The notes below the pieces were generated by a model, which searched no databases, was not told the origin of the DNA, and saw nothing but the letters and a program-made list of their open reading frames with translations. Made by a program: the position numbers and the translations under genes. A stretch of 64,000 bases of DNA from Oscillospiraceae bacterium (GTDB lineage Bacteria > Bacillota > Clostridia > Saccharofermentanales > Saccharofermentanaceae): contig CACYMP010000002.1 in the NCBI GenBank assembly GCA_902775565.1, positions 62,001 through 126,000 on the forward strand, given 5' to 3'. The stretch's first letter is position 1, and every line of letters begins with the position of its first letter. Positions 7,309-15,960 of this stretch are shown here, one piece after another.

Positions 7309-8682
7309 TCCCTTTTTCTTCTTACCCAGCAGGGTCACTATCTCGTGTACTTTGAAGACTTTCTGGCCGTCCACATAGAACCTGAACAGCTCTCCGTCCC
7401 TGTCGTAGATCTCAAAGTATTTTCCGTACGATGCGACCAGGCCCCTCATGGTATCGATCTCGAAAACCTTGCTCTCGACAGCGGCGTCCGGATCGAGCGT
7501 CCTGTTCCTGAAGCCCTTCATCGGCTTGCCCTTCTTATAAGGAATGCCGTTCTCGGCGGGGCAGTCCGTACCGGTGTAGGTTATCTCTTTGTCGGTGATC
7601 GTTATGGTTCCTTTTCCCGTCTTGGCAAAGGTAAATCTGTCATAGACCTTGAAAAGATCCGCATCCATCACCATTTTGAAGTCGCCGGCCTTTAGCTCCT
7701 CGGCGATTATGCCGCGCTCCCATTCAGCCCACTTGTGAAGGTCATCGAAAACGACACACTGCGGATCGGCCTTTTCGAGAAGTCCGGTAGGCAGGTATCT
7801 TACGGCGTTGCCGCACTCGCAGCACTGGATAAGGTCGCGCTTGCCTGAATCAAGGAACCTCATCGTGAACTCATGTCCGCATCTCGGGCATGCGTAAGCG
7901 ACATTCTGAAGTCCCGCAGCAAGGCGTCTGCTCTTGAACTCGACCTTGTGCTCCCTGTTCCAATCGTTCTCATTGTAATTGACAGCGTCGAGGATCTTCT
8001 GCTGGAGCTCTTCGATCGAGGATGCCTTGACCTCGTCGGAATAGATCTTCTTTACGAATTCGGAAGTGATCCTTCCTTTGCGCATTCCGGACTGTGACCA
8101 TCTCGGCCATGTCAGATAAGCTCCGTGGATGTGTTCGATATAGATGGAAGCTCCAGCCTTCTTTGCAAGCCTTGCGATACCGTCATCGAAAGTCACGGAC
8201 TTGCCGTCAACGTGACGGGTAGCCTCAGGGTAAACGATAAGGACGCCGTTACGCTTCATGACCTTCATCATGGCCTTGACGGCAGCGGTATCAACGACGA
8301 ACTGCTTCTTGGGGATCGCGCCTCCGAGCTTGAACCAGTGACCCCATGCAGGTGCCCTGAAAACAAACTCGCCCGTAACGAAGTTGGCCGGCCTAGCCTT
8401 GGTCAGCTTGTTGGTGATCATGGGATCGAGGTAAGACTCGTGGTTTGCGATAACGATGATCGGGCCCTCATGGTTTACGAACTCCATGTCGGGCTTTACC
8501 TTTATGTGTGTAAATGCGCAGACGATCGGGACGATTATGCGTGATCCGAGAAAGCTGAAATAGAACGGTCTCGGGAAACAGCCGATATCATAATCGCGCG
8601 GTGCTTTCGCCCTGTCTCTTGCGGTTGTTGCAGGCTTTTCGCCCGTAGCAGGTGCCGCAGTCGGCTTGGTATTTTCTGACAT
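7297..8682 (-). CDS. PlsC-like 1-acylglycerol-3-phosphate acyltransferase with zinc ribbon
   Basis: A 461-residue protein. The acyltransferase domain spans about 40-240 with NHESYLD (His81, Asp86) and YPEATR (Glu153), the H-x4-D and acceptor motifs of PlsC. After it a Cys pattern (C265, C268, C287/C288, C290) looks like a zinc ribbon, and about 150 further residues form an unrecognised, lysine-rich domain. The first 30 residues are Ala/Thr/Pro-rich and probably disordered. PlsC enzymes are usually about 240 residues, so the zinc-ribbon half is extra and may bind a partner. The gene is monocistronic with its own terminator. Acyl donor and lipid acceptor are not predictable. Confidence 0.85.
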   Translation of the reverse strand: MSENTKPTAAPATGEKPATTARDRAKAPRDYDIGCFPRPFYFSFLGSRIIVPIVCAFTHIKVKPDMEFVNHEGPIIVIANHESYLDPMITNKLTKARPANFVTGEFVFRAPAWGHWFKLGGAIPKKQFVVDTAAVKAMMKVMKRNGVLIVYPEATRHVDGKSVTFDDGIARLAKKAGASIYIEHIHGAYLTWPRWSQSGMRKGRITSEFVKKIYSDEVKASSIEELQQKILDAVNYNENDWNREHKVEFKSRRLAAGLQNVAYACPRCGHEFTMRFLDSGKRDLIQCCECGNAVRYLPTGLLEKADPQCVVFDDLHKWAEWERGIIAEELKAGDFKMVMDADLFKVYDRFTFAKTGKGTITITDKEITYTGTDCPAENGIPYKKGKPMKGFRNRTLDPDAAVESKVFEIDTMRGLVASYGKYFEIYDRDGELFRFYVDGQKVFKVHEIVTLLGKKKKGSAE

Positions 8683-8724
8683 TTATATGTGACTCCGAAG
8701 TATTTTTATTAATTAGGCGCAGTT

Positions 8725-8730
8725 ATTATA
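8725..8730 (-). promoter_or_regulatory. -10 box of the acyltransferase promoter
   Basis: TATAAT on the minus strand 42 bases before the ATG; the -35 region is poorly conserved. Confidence 0.4.
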
Positions 8731-8744
8731 CAGAGTTTGCGGTG

Positions 8745-8785
8745 AAAAATAAAGTGTCCCCGGCTTGCAAATGCAATAGCCGGGG
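8745..8785 (-). terminator. Terminator of the ctsR-mcsA-mcsB-clpC operon
   Basis: On the minus strand CCCCGGC (8785-8779) pairs with GCCGGGG (8764-8758). A second inner stem TTGCA/TGCAA makes a long hairpin, followed by a T-rich tail (8757-8745). Confidence 0.82.
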
Positions 8786-8806
8786 GCATTTCAGGTCAAA
8801 TTTATT

Positions 8807-11494
8807 TTACTGTTCGACTGTTTCTTCAGTCTTGGCTTCTGTCTTTTCGCCTGTCTTGGCGGAAATCTCGCCGCCGTCCTTGATAACGATGACCTTTCCG
8901 CCTTCTTCCGCAGCGCCTGAAGCCAGGAGCGCGTCAGGGTCGTTAGTCTCAACAGCGTCGATTATCGCAATGTGGCCGGGCTTTACGATGCCGTCGAGCA
9001 TTGCTTCGGAGAATCTGTCCTCGACCATCGAGGTGATGACTCTCTTAAGCGGCCTTGCACCGTACTGGGGATCGTAGCCCTTGCGCGCAAGGAGTTCTTT
9101 CGCGCTGTCGGTAAGCTCGATCTCCATGCCGAGATCCTTGATCCTCTTGCCGACCTGGTTCATCAGGATATCGACGATCTTGATGAGTGCCGCCTTGCCG
9201 AGCATACGGAAGAAGATGATCTCATCGACACGGTTGACGAACTCGGGCGAGAACGATTTCTTGAGTTCATCGATGACGAGCTTCTTGGCTTCGTCGTAGG
9301 ACTTGCCGCCGTAGAGGCCTTCTCTCGAGAGCTCGTCCGTATCCTTCTCGTCAGCCATCGAGAAACCGATCTTGCGGCCTTCACTGCCTGTCAGCATCCT
9401 CGCGCCGATGTTGGATGTCATGATGATTATCGTGTTCTTGAAGTCAACGACTCTTCCGTGACCGTCCGTCAGACGTCCGTCGTCAAGCACCTGGAGCATC
9501 GTGTTGAAGATCTCGGGGTGTGCCTTCTCGATCTCATCGAAAAGAACTACTGAATACGGATGTCTTCTGACAGCCTCGGTCAGCTGGCCGCCCTCATCGT
9601 ATCCGACATATCCCGGAGGCGCGCCGATGAGTCTTGATACATCGTGCTTTTCCATATATTCGGACATATCGATCCTGATAAGAGCGTTCTCATTACCGAA
9701 CATGACCTCGGCGAGAGCCTTTGCGAGCTCGGTCTTACCGACGCCCGTGGTGCCCAGGAAAATGAAGGTTCCCGAAGGCTTCTTGTCATCTTTGAGACCG
9801 AGCCTTCCGCGGCGGATAGCCTTGGAGATCGCGGTAACTGCTTCATCCTGGCCGATGACTCTCTTCTGGAGCTCGGATTCGAGGTTCTTTAACTTATCCG
9901 CATCGCTCTCGGTGATCTTCTTGACCGGGATTCCCGTCCACTTGGCAAGAACGTCTGCGATATCGTCGACAGTAAGGGTTCCGGTAAAACCGTTCTTGTC
10001 AGGCTCGGACTTCGACTTCAGCCTTGCAAGACGGGCTTTCTCGGCTTCCTCCTGCTCCTTGTACTGCTGTGCAGCCTCAAACTCCATCGCGTCGGATGCA
10101 GCTTTCTTGGCCTTTTCGAGCTCTGCGATCTTGTCCTCTATCTCCTTCTGTGCCTTTGAATCGGCATAGTTCAGACGCTTTGAAGCCGCAGCCTCGTCTA
10201 CTAAGTCGATAGCCTTGTCCGGCAGGAACCTGTCTGATACATAGCGTGAAGACAGGAGCACGGACTGCTCGAGAACATCATCGGGAATGTGGACCTTGTG
10301 GTGGTCTTCATACTTCGGGCGCAGACCCTTCATGATGGCGATGGCGTCAGGGATCGAAGGCTCTTCGACCATGACCTTCTGGAATCTTCTCTCAAGAGCG
10401 TGGTCCTTTTCGATGAACTTCGTGTATTCATCTAAAGTCGTTGCGCCGATGACCTGGAGCTCGTTCTTTGTAAGCAGCGGCTTCATCAGGTTTGCAGCAT
10501 CCATCGAACCGCCGCCTGAGCTTTCGCCCGCGCCGACGAGAGTATGGATCTCGTCGATGAACAGAATGACGTTAGGATCGGAAACCGCCTCATCGAGCAT
10601 GTTCTTGATCCTCTCTTCGAAATCACCCCTGTACTTGGAGCCTGCGACCATGGAGCCGATCTCCATGCTGTAAACGACCTTGCCTTTTATGATGTCAGGC
10701 ACGTCATCGTTTGCGATCTTGAGAGCCAGACCCTCAGCGATAGCGGTCTTACCTACACCCGGATCGCCTACGAGGCAGGGATTGTTCTTGGTGCGGCGGA
10801 TAAGGATCTGCATGACGCGGTTGATCTCTTCCTCACGTCCGATGACCGGATCGATCTTGCCGTCCTTTGCAAGCTGCGTAAGGTTCTTGCCGAACTTCTC
10901 GAGCGTCTTGTGGCCGCCCTTGCCGCCCCTGTTCTTTCTCTCGGGAGCCGGCCTTCTTCTGTCGCGCTCCTCATCGGAGTCGCCCGCGCCGTCTAACGGC
11001 TCGTCGGAATCATCTGAATCGTCAGACGGACCCATGTTATCGTTGAAGGTGTTGACGAGAGAATTGCGCAGACCTTCAAAGTCTGCTCCCGCATATTCGA
11101 GCGCCTCGAAAATATCAACGTGGTTGCTGACCTTCCTCGAAAGAATGACGAACAGGATATGCTCGGGGCCGACAGCGCCTCTTCCGCCTGTCCTTCGTGA
11201 CAGCTCGGCAGCGTTCGCGAAAACCCTTCTCACATCGATCCTCAGATTCGAGAAAGCCTTGTCTGCCAGAGCTTTCACCGACTCGTCGTCCAACTCGTAA
11301 TCGCCGCTGATGCCGAGCTTTTCGAGGATCGCATTTACGTTGGAAACGTTCTCTTCGATAGTCTCTTTCGCAGGTGAATCGGTAATGCAGATCGCCGCGA
11401 AAATGATGGTGTCCCTGATCAGCGACGTATGCCTTTCATCTGCCAAAAGCTGTGAGTATGCGAGTACTTTAGCCGTATCTTCGGATATCCTCAT
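8807..11494 (-). CDS. clpC: ClpC ATP-dependent protease ATPase/unfoldase subunit
   Basis: An 895-residue Hsp100 protein. The N-terminal double Clp-N repeat is followed by an acidic/basic linker, AAA+ domain 1 (GDPGVGKTA), a coiled-coil middle domain with a UVR-like stretch, AAA+ domain 2 (GTTGVGKTE) and a C-terminal D2-small domain. It unfolds substrates for ClpP, and in Bacillus its adaptors are McsB and MecA. The start at 11494 lies one base after the mcsB stop with GGGAG nine bases upstream; an earlier ATG (11503) overlaps that ribosome site. The C-terminus has an added Lys/Glu/Thr-rich tail. It is the last gene of the stress operon. Confidence 0.95.
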   Translation of the reverse strand: MRISEDTAKVLAYSQLLADERHTSLIRDTIIFAAICITDSPAKETIEENVSNVNAILEKLGISGDYELDDESVKALADKAFSNLRIDVRRVFANAAELSRRTGGRGAVGPEHILFVILSRKVSNHVDIFEALEYAGADFEGLRNSLVNTFNDNMGPSDDSDDSDEPLDGAGDSDEERDRRRPAPERKNRGGKGGHKTLEKFGKNLTQLAKDGKIDPVIGREEEINRVMQILIRRTKNNPCLVGDPGVGKTAIAEGLALKIANDDVPDIIKGKVVYSMEIGSMVAGSKYRGDFEERIKNMLDEAVSDPNVILFIDEIHTLVGAGESSGGGSMDAANLMKPLLTKNELQVIGATTLDEYTKFIEKDHALERRFQKVMVEEPSIPDAIAIMKGLRPKYEDHHKVHIPDDVLEQSVLLSSRYVSDRFLPDKAIDLVDEAAASKRLNYADSKAQKEIEDKIAELEKAKKAASDAMEFEAAQQYKEQEEAEKARLARLKSKSEPDKNGFTGTLTVDDIADVLAKWTGIPVKKITESDADKLKNLESELQKRVIGQDEAVTAISKAIRRGRLGLKDDKKPSGTFIFLGTTGVGKTELAKALAEVMFGNENALIRIDMSEYMEKHDVSRLIGAPPGYVGYDEGGQLTEAVRRHPYSVVLFDEIEKAHPEIFNTMLQVLDDGRLTDGHGRVVDFKNTIIIMTSNIGARMLTGSEGRKIGFSMADEKDTDELSREGLYGGKSYDEAKKLVIDELKKSFSPEFVNRVDEIIFFRMLGKAALIKIVDILMNQVGKRIKDLGMEIELTDSAKELLARKGYDPQYGARPLKRVITSMVEDRFSEAMLDGIVKPGHIAIIDAVETNDPDALLASGAAEEGGKVIVIKDGGEISAKTGEKTEAKTEETVEQ

Positions 11495-11495
11495 A

Positions 11496-12518
11496 TCAAT
11501 CATCTCCCTTCAAAATCTTCTTGATCCTGTCAGCCCTGCGCTTCTGCGAAGTCTGCGTGTTGATCTCGTTCCTGCGCTGCTGCTCCCAGCAGACTTCCTG
11601 CGTGATCGTGTTGAGCATCTTCCATGTGCACTCGAATTCGTGGGAATCGTCGTAATCTCTGTAAAGTCTCAGCCAGCAGATCGATTCCATGACCTCCCTG
11701 CGTGACATGAGCGTCGCGAATCTCATCAGACCGTAAGCCCTTCCGTAAAGATCCTTCATCTGTGTCTTCTTCTTTGTTGCGAACTGCTCGCGGCATGCCC
11801 TCTCAGCCTTGATGATGTCCGAGATCAGCATCTCGCCTCTTTCAAGGAGTTCTTCTTCGGATACGCCGAGCGTGCTGACGCTCGCGATGATGTAAACGCT
11901 CGACTCATTGAGTTCGCCCTGCTCTGCAAAAGGATAGATGTTCCATTCGTACTGGCCGACTCTCTGTCTGAGCGCCGCGATACCGCCTTCAGTCTTTGCG
12001 ATCGCCGGAATGGCAACCGTGTAGAGTATGCGCAGGCCCGTGCCCGTCATCTTGACGCTTGAGGTAAGGAATCCGTACTTCTCTGAGTATGCGATATCAA
12101 GCTTTTTCTCGAGGTCTACCGCCACGTTCTCGGCTTTCTTATAAACACCGATATCGTGACCGGGCGCCTGTGCCTTGATCGTCAGGTGCTCGGTGTTGCC
12201 GACCGCGACACTTAAGCTGTAATCCTCACTGTAGTAGATCGCCTTCTTGTCGGGCGCGTGAAGGAGTGAACCGTCGCGGCCGGAGATCTGCGCCAGCATA
12301 AGTGTTGCGGCATCTCCGCTCGTTACGATGTCAGTCGCTGCTCCGCCCGAGAAAACATTTTTGTCTATCGCGCCATCGACTGCGGCAAGCAGGCTCTTGC
12401 AGTCCTTGTCGTCCATTTTCGAAGGAAAATTGTATCCCTTGACGTTACGTACCAGGCAGGCCTTTGTTGACATGACGACATCTTCGTCGCGGCCTTCTGT
12501 CTCATACCACATCTTCAT
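11496..12518 (-). CDS. mcsB: McsB-like guanido-phosphotransferase homologue, probably catalytically inactive
   Basis: A 340-residue protein in the McsB position and with McsB-like ends, so it is the orthologue by context. The kinase active site is altered. Where Bacillus McsB has SSRIRLARN this protein has STKACLVRN; where it has LNEEDH, with the catalytic Glu, this has VGNTEH; and the Cys of TSCPTN is Ser in FLTSSVK. The GTGLR segment is kept. Loss of both the Glu pair and the Cys suggests it no longer phosphorylates arginine but may still act as an adaptor with McsA and ClpC. The start at 12518 follows GGAGG by 8 bases and overlaps the mcsA stop region (TGAAATG). The comparison is from memory and should be checked by alignment. 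Confidence 0.8.
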   Translation of the reverse strand: MKMWYETEGRDEDVVMSTKACLVRNVKGYNFPSKMDDKDCKSLLAAVDGAIDKNVFSGGAATDIVTSGDAATLMLAQISGRDGSLLHAPDKKAIYYSEDYSLSVAVGNTEHLTIKAQAPGHDIGVYKKAENVAVDLEKKLDIAYSEKYGFLTSSVKMTGTGLRILYTVAIPAIAKTEGGIAALRQRVGQYEWNIYPFAEQGELNESSVYIIASVSTLGVSEEELLERGEMLISDIIKAERACREQFATKKKTQMKDLYGRAYGLMRFATLMSRREVMESICWLRLYRDYDDSHEFECTWKMLNTITQEVCWEQQRRNEINTQTSQKRRADRIKKILKGDD

Positions 12519-12519
12519 T

Positions 12520-13182
12520 TCAGTTTCCTCCGTTTCTTCCCTTAAGTTCATCCCTGAGCTTTGACGCAAGGACGTAGTCTTCGTTCTCCGCAGCAAGCTT
12601 TATACCGTTCTTGAGCTCCTCGTCACTGAGCATGCCGAGGTCTGCTTTTGCAAGCTTTTCGAGCATCTCGGCGCTGCTTACGCTCTCGCTCTCCGCTGCA
12701 TTCGCGGGTTCTTTAACTTCGCTGCTCTCTTTGGTCTCGGGCTCAGCTTTGGCTTCGGATGTCTCTTCCTTTTTCGCTTCGGGAAGCGCGTCAGTCTTTA
12801 TGTTCTTCATCTCCGCGCTCTGGCCGGGAAGCCTTCCGCCGTAGGTGCTCTCGCCCTGCTGCTTGAACATCTCCTTTACGATGTAATCGTTAAAAGTGTT
12901 GTAGCACTCGATGCAGCCGAGACGGCCTCTCTTCTCGAAATCCCTGAGCGTCATGCCGCACTTTGGGCAGGACAGCGCGCTGTTTCCGAAATCGAGTTCA
13001 TTCATCTGCATGATGGTACTCGCGATCTCATCGAACGGCGAAAAAGCCGAACCCAGCATCTCCTCAGGGCTCCTCAAAAATTTGCCGTATCCCATGATCC
13101 TCGCGCAGTTCTCGCAGTACGGGACGTCATTGATCTTGATTATCTTGTTGGTGAGTTCAACTCCGCATCTCGCGCATCTCAT
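12520..13182 (-). CDS. mcsA: McsA, zinc-finger activator/partner of McsB
   Basis: A 220-residue protein with two zinc-finger groups, C3/C6/C23/C26 and C72/C75/C90/C93. A long Glu/Lys/Ala-rich linker (about 120-185) and a C-terminal UVR domain (LxxAxxxEDYxxASxLRDELK) follow. McsA activates McsB and stabilises CtsR in Bacillus. The linker is longer than usual. AAAGGAGAA precedes the ATG. It lies between ctsR and mcsB in the CtsR-controlled operon. Confidence 0.9.
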   Translation of the reverse strand: MRCARCGVELTNKIIKINDVPYCENCARIMGYGKFLRSPEEMLGSAFSPFDEIASTIMQMNELDFGNSALSCPKCGMTLRDFEKRGRLGCIECYNTFNDYIVKEMFKQQGESTYGGRLPGQSAEMKNIKTDALPEAKKEETSEAKAEPETKESSEVKEPANAAESESVSSAEMLEKLAKADLGMLSDEELKNGIKLAAENEDYVLASKLRDELKGRNGGN

Positions 13183-13207
13183 ACTTTTTCTCCTTTATAT
13201 CTGAATT

Positions 13208-13672
13208 CTATTCCGCGATCATCAGTCCGAGCAGCGCGTTCCTGAAAATATCCGCTCTCAGGACTGCCCTTATATCCGAATCAACTTTTGCAAGGGCCCT
13301 GTCAGATACCGCCGCCATGATCGCCGTCCCCTCCTTAGGGGTGATCGCGCCGACGGATACCGCATTTGTCAGCAGCGTCCTTGCCTGCTGCTGTGAAAGA
13401 TCGTCACCGACCGCATCCACGATTGCCTGCAGATAATGCTCGGGGCCCGCATGGCTGACCCTGGTGATCGTTATCTGTCCGCCACCGCCTCTTCTGCTCT
13501 CGACTATATAGCCGTTGCCGCTCGAAAACCTGGTCGACAGTACATACGTTATCTGCGAAGGCACACAGTTCGCCTGCTCGGCAAGCTGGCTACGGCTGAT
13601 GACAGCCTGGCCGTCATTCTCTTCGATCATGTTCTTGATCATCTGCTCTATGACATCAACGAGTCTTGCCAT
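13208..13672 (-). CDS. ctsR: CtsR, repressor of class III heat-shock genes
   Basis: A 154-residue repressor. The N-terminal winged helix (QLAEQANCVPSQITYVLSTRFSSGNGYIVESRRGGGGQI) includes the glycine-rich wing tip RRGGGG that senses heat. The C-terminal domain forms the dimer and in Bacillus is the McsB target. The start at 13672 is fixed by AGGAGG six bases upstream; an ATG 21 bases further out contains that site. It is the first gene of the operon and has its own operator immediately downstream of the -10 box, so it represses itself. Confidence 0.95.
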   Translation of the reverse strand: MARLVDVIEQMIKNMIEENDGQAVISRSQLAEQANCVPSQITYVLSTRFSSGNGYIVESRRGGGGQITITRVSHAGPEHYLQAIVDAVGDDLSQQQARTLLTNAVSVGAITPKEGTAIMAAVSDRALAKVDSDIRAVLRADIFRNALLGLMIAE

Positions 13673-13738
13673 GAAATGCCTCCTTCCGAACATTTTCCGC
13701 GCCCTTTGTGCGTTTGTTTGATGTTATTTGATTTTGAC

Positions 13739-13790
13739 TTTGACTATCTTTGACCAATCAAATTATGATACTCCGCCGTCCGCTTGTCAA
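13739..13790 (-). promoter_or_regulatory. ctsR operon promoter with CtsR operator
   Basis: On the minus strand -35 TTGACA (13790-13785), a 17-bp spacer and -10 CATAAT (13767-13762) form a near-consensus promoter. The CtsR heptad direct repeat GGTCAAA-GAT-AGTCAAA follows at 13755-13739, over the expected transcription start. It matches the known RGTCAAANNNRGTCAAA consensus fully. A third partial heptad (GTCAAAA) continues downstream. Confidence 0.95.
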
Positions 13791-13858
13791 CAGGTTTTTT
13801 GCCCCTTGTCCTGTTGTCTGACTTTGGCGTTTAAGGGTGCGCCGGCTCGGAAATGATG

Positions 13859-13951
13859 GCCTGCAGATGAGAAAAAGAAAAAACGGTTTTCATCTGTAGG
13901 TGCCAGACAGACTACCGCCAAAATCAAGTTTTCGCTGATTTTGACGGTAGT
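13859..13951. repeat. Palindromic elements: one family B unit and one family A unit
   Basis: Family B at 13859-13901 (arms GCCTGCAGAT and ATCTGTAGGT) and family A at 13911-13951 (arms ACTACCG and CGGTAGT) are separated by GCCAGACAG. That 9-base junction is the reverse complement of the A-to-B junction near 3988-3996 apart from one base. The pair is therefore an inverted copy of the A-B boundary in the first array. Confidence 0.82.
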
Positions 13952-13956
13952 TTTCT

Positions 13957-14072
13957 GCCTACTATTAGAAATTTTAAAAGTCTGATTCTAATAGCAGGTC
14001 GGCGTCAAAAACAGCCTAAAAATGCAAAAACCTACTATTAGATTTCGCATTTTTGAAAATCTAATAGTAGGT
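13957..14072. repeat. Palindromic elements, family C (two units, 73-bp period)
   Basis: Units 13957-13999 and 14030-14072 are each 43 bp. The arms are CCTACTATTAG and CTAATAGTAGG; the first copy has one change in its right arm (CTAATAGCAGG). The start-to-start distance is 73 bp. No protein is encoded. Confidence 0.83.
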
Positions 14073-14082
14073 GCTTTTTGGC

Positions 14083-14270
14083 GTACATACGAAACTCGAA
14101 AAAAGTCCGTTTTTATCCGTGCATTTTCATCGAAAACGGCCTCTGAAAGCCTTTGCGCACATATATTTTCTGGAAAAAGTCCGTTTTCGTATGTACATTT
14201 CGCGCTGGGCGGCGCAAAATCGGCCAAAATGCACGTATAAATTCAAAGAAAAAGCGATTTTCGTATGTAC
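14083..14270. repeat. Palindromic elements, family D (three units, 74-bp period)
   Basis: Units 14083-14122, 14157-14196 and 14231-14270 are 40 bp each and repeat every 74 bp. Arms are GTACATAC/GTATGTAC-like but several are degenerate: left arms GTACATAC, GCACATAT, GCACGTAT; right arms ATCCGTGC, GTATGTAC, GTATGTAC. The first two units share AAAAAGTCCG before the right arm. This is the most worn family. The 650-bp gap between ctsR and the DUF1846 gene holds only the promoter, these repeats and a terminator. Confidence 0.72.
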
Positions 14271-14345
14271 GCCCAACGCTGATCAGAATGCCGCGGTTAT
14301 GAAGATGCAACCACCGCCCCACGCCCCAACGCCCACGCGCCCCCC

Positions 14346-14383
14346 AAAAAAAGAAAACCCCGGAGCCTTGAACGGCCCCGGGG
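14346..14383 (-). terminator. Terminator of the DUF1846 gene
   Basis: On the minus strand CCCCGGGGCC (14383-14374) pairs with GGCTCCGGGG (14367-14358), nine of ten pairs, across a 6-base loop. TTTTCTTTTTTT follows. Confidence 0.9.
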
Positions 14384-14409
14384 CGCTGCAATATTGATCT
14401 AAAAGGAAA

Positions 14410-15894
14410 TTACTTGTGATAGAGCTTCTTTGTCTGGTAAACGGGTTCGCATGTAACCTCAATGCCCAGCTTGTGGAGCATGTTGAGATCGACTGATGAG
14501 AGCATCGTCGTTGAGTGAAGGTCGCTGTGCTCGAGCTTGCCGATCTGCTGCATTGCGAGCTCTGCGACCGGGTTCGTGGTGGCGCTGATCGCGAGCGCGA
14601 TAAGAACCTCATCGGTATGCAGACGCGGGTTGTGGTTGCCCATGTGGTTTACCTTAAGATCCGAGATAGGCTCGATAACGTTGGGTGAGATGAGCGGGAT
14701 GCTGTGCGAGATCCCCGCAAGCGTCTTAAGCGCGTTGAGAAGTGCCGCAGAAGCAGGTCCGAGAAGATCGGTGGTCTTGCCTGTAACGATCTGTCCGTCA
14801 GGGAGCTCCAAGGCAACTGCCGGGCCGCCCGTGGATTCGGCTCTGACGAGCGCTGCGCCGATAACGCGGCGGTCTGAGATGTCGATGCCGCTCTTCTTCA
14901 TAAGGAACTCGAGCTTGGTAACGTCGTCGCCTTCGGAAAGGCCCTGGCGCACTGCCGCCCTTGCCTCGTAATAACGTCTGATGATCTCCTGCTTTGAAGC
15001 TTCGCAGCATGCCTCGTCATCCGTGATGGCAAAGCCTGCCATGTTGACGCCCATGTCCGTAGGTGACTTGTAGGGGCTTGTTCCGTAGATCTTCTCGAAA
15101 ATGGCATTAACTACCGGGAAGATCTCTACGTCACGGTTGTAGTTGACGGTGGTCTTGCCGTATGCCTCGAGGTGGAACGGGTCGATCATGTTGACGTCCG
15201 CGAGGTCAGCGGTTGCTGCCTCATAAGCGACGTTAACGGGATGCTGGAGCGGGATGCTCCAAATGGGGAATGTCTCAAACTTGGCGTAACCGGCCTTGAT
15301 GCCGCGCTTGTTCTCGTGATAGAGCTGTGAAAGACATGTGGCCATCTTGCCGGAGCCCGGGCCCGGAGCCGTGACGACAACGAGTTTTCTTGAAGTCTCG
15401 ATGTATTCGTTCTTGCCGTAGCCGTCCTCGCTGACGATCAGCGAGATGTCGGAAGGATAGCCTGCGATGGGATAGTGTCTGTATGTCTTGACGCCGAGGC
15501 TCTTGAGCCTTGACTCGAAATTCTCTGCGAGGTGCTGGCCTGCAAACTGGGTGATGACAACGCTGCCGACGAACAGGCCGAATTCAGTAAATGCATCGAT
15601 GAGACGGAGGACTTCCTGGTCATAGGTGATGCCGAGGTCGCCGCGGCGCTTGTTCTTTTCGATGGCGTCAGCGTTGATGGCGATGACGATCTCGCAGTCG
15701 TCTGAGAGGGCCTTGAGCATCCTGATCTTGCTGTCGGGTTCAAATCCGGGGAGGACCCTCGATGCATGGTAGTCGTCGAAAAGCTTTCCGCCGAATTCAA
15801 GGTAAAGCTTGCCTCCGAACTGGTCGACGCGCTCTCTGATGCGCTCACTCTGTAACTCTACATACTTATCGTTGCTGAATCCGACCTTGAACAT
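14410..15894 (-). CDS. DUF1846 family protein
   Basis: A 494-residue protein matching the conserved DUF1846 family (about 495 residues) from end to end, with the typical [22 protein letters not shown] opening. A GPGSGK loop near residue 180 resembles a P-loop, suggesting phosphate or nucleotide binding. The biochemical role of the family is not settled as far as I know. The start at 15894 follows TGGGGG by eight bases; an in-frame GTG 18 bases upstream overlaps that site. It is a single gene with its own terminator. Confidence 0.88.
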   Translation of the reverse strand: MFKVGFSNDKYVELQSERIRERVDQFGGKLYLEFGGKLFDDYHASRVLPGFEPDSKIRMLKALSDDCEIVIAINADAIEKNKRRGDLGITYDQEVLRLIDAFTEFGLFVGSVVITQFAGQHLAENFESRLKSLGVKTYRHYPIAGYPSDISLIVSEDGYGKNEYIETSRKLVVVTAPGPGSGKMATCLSQLYHENKRGIKAGYAKFETFPIWSIPLQHPVNVAYEAATADLADVNMIDPFHLEAYGKTTVNYNRDVEIFPVVNAIFEKIYGTSPYKSPTDMGVNMAGFAITDDEACCEASKQEIIRRYYEARAAVRQGLSEGDDVTKLEFLMKKSGIDISDRRVIGAALVRAESTGGPAVALELPDGQIVTGKTTDLLGPASAALLNALKTLAGISHSIPLISPNVIEPISDLKVNHMGNHNPRLHTDEVLIALAISATTNPVAELAMQQIGKLEHSDLHSTTMLSSVDLNMLHKLGIEVTCEPVYQTKKLYHK

Positions 15895-15960
15895 AATGAC
15901 TGCCCCCAACACTTAATAGAAGTCATTATAAACTTAAAAACAGTTTTCTAATGTTACAAA

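Noticed and set aside
15733-15750. tRNA-like GGTTCAAATCC motif
   Set aside because: It lies inside the DUF1846 coding region and no cloverleaf arms surround it.
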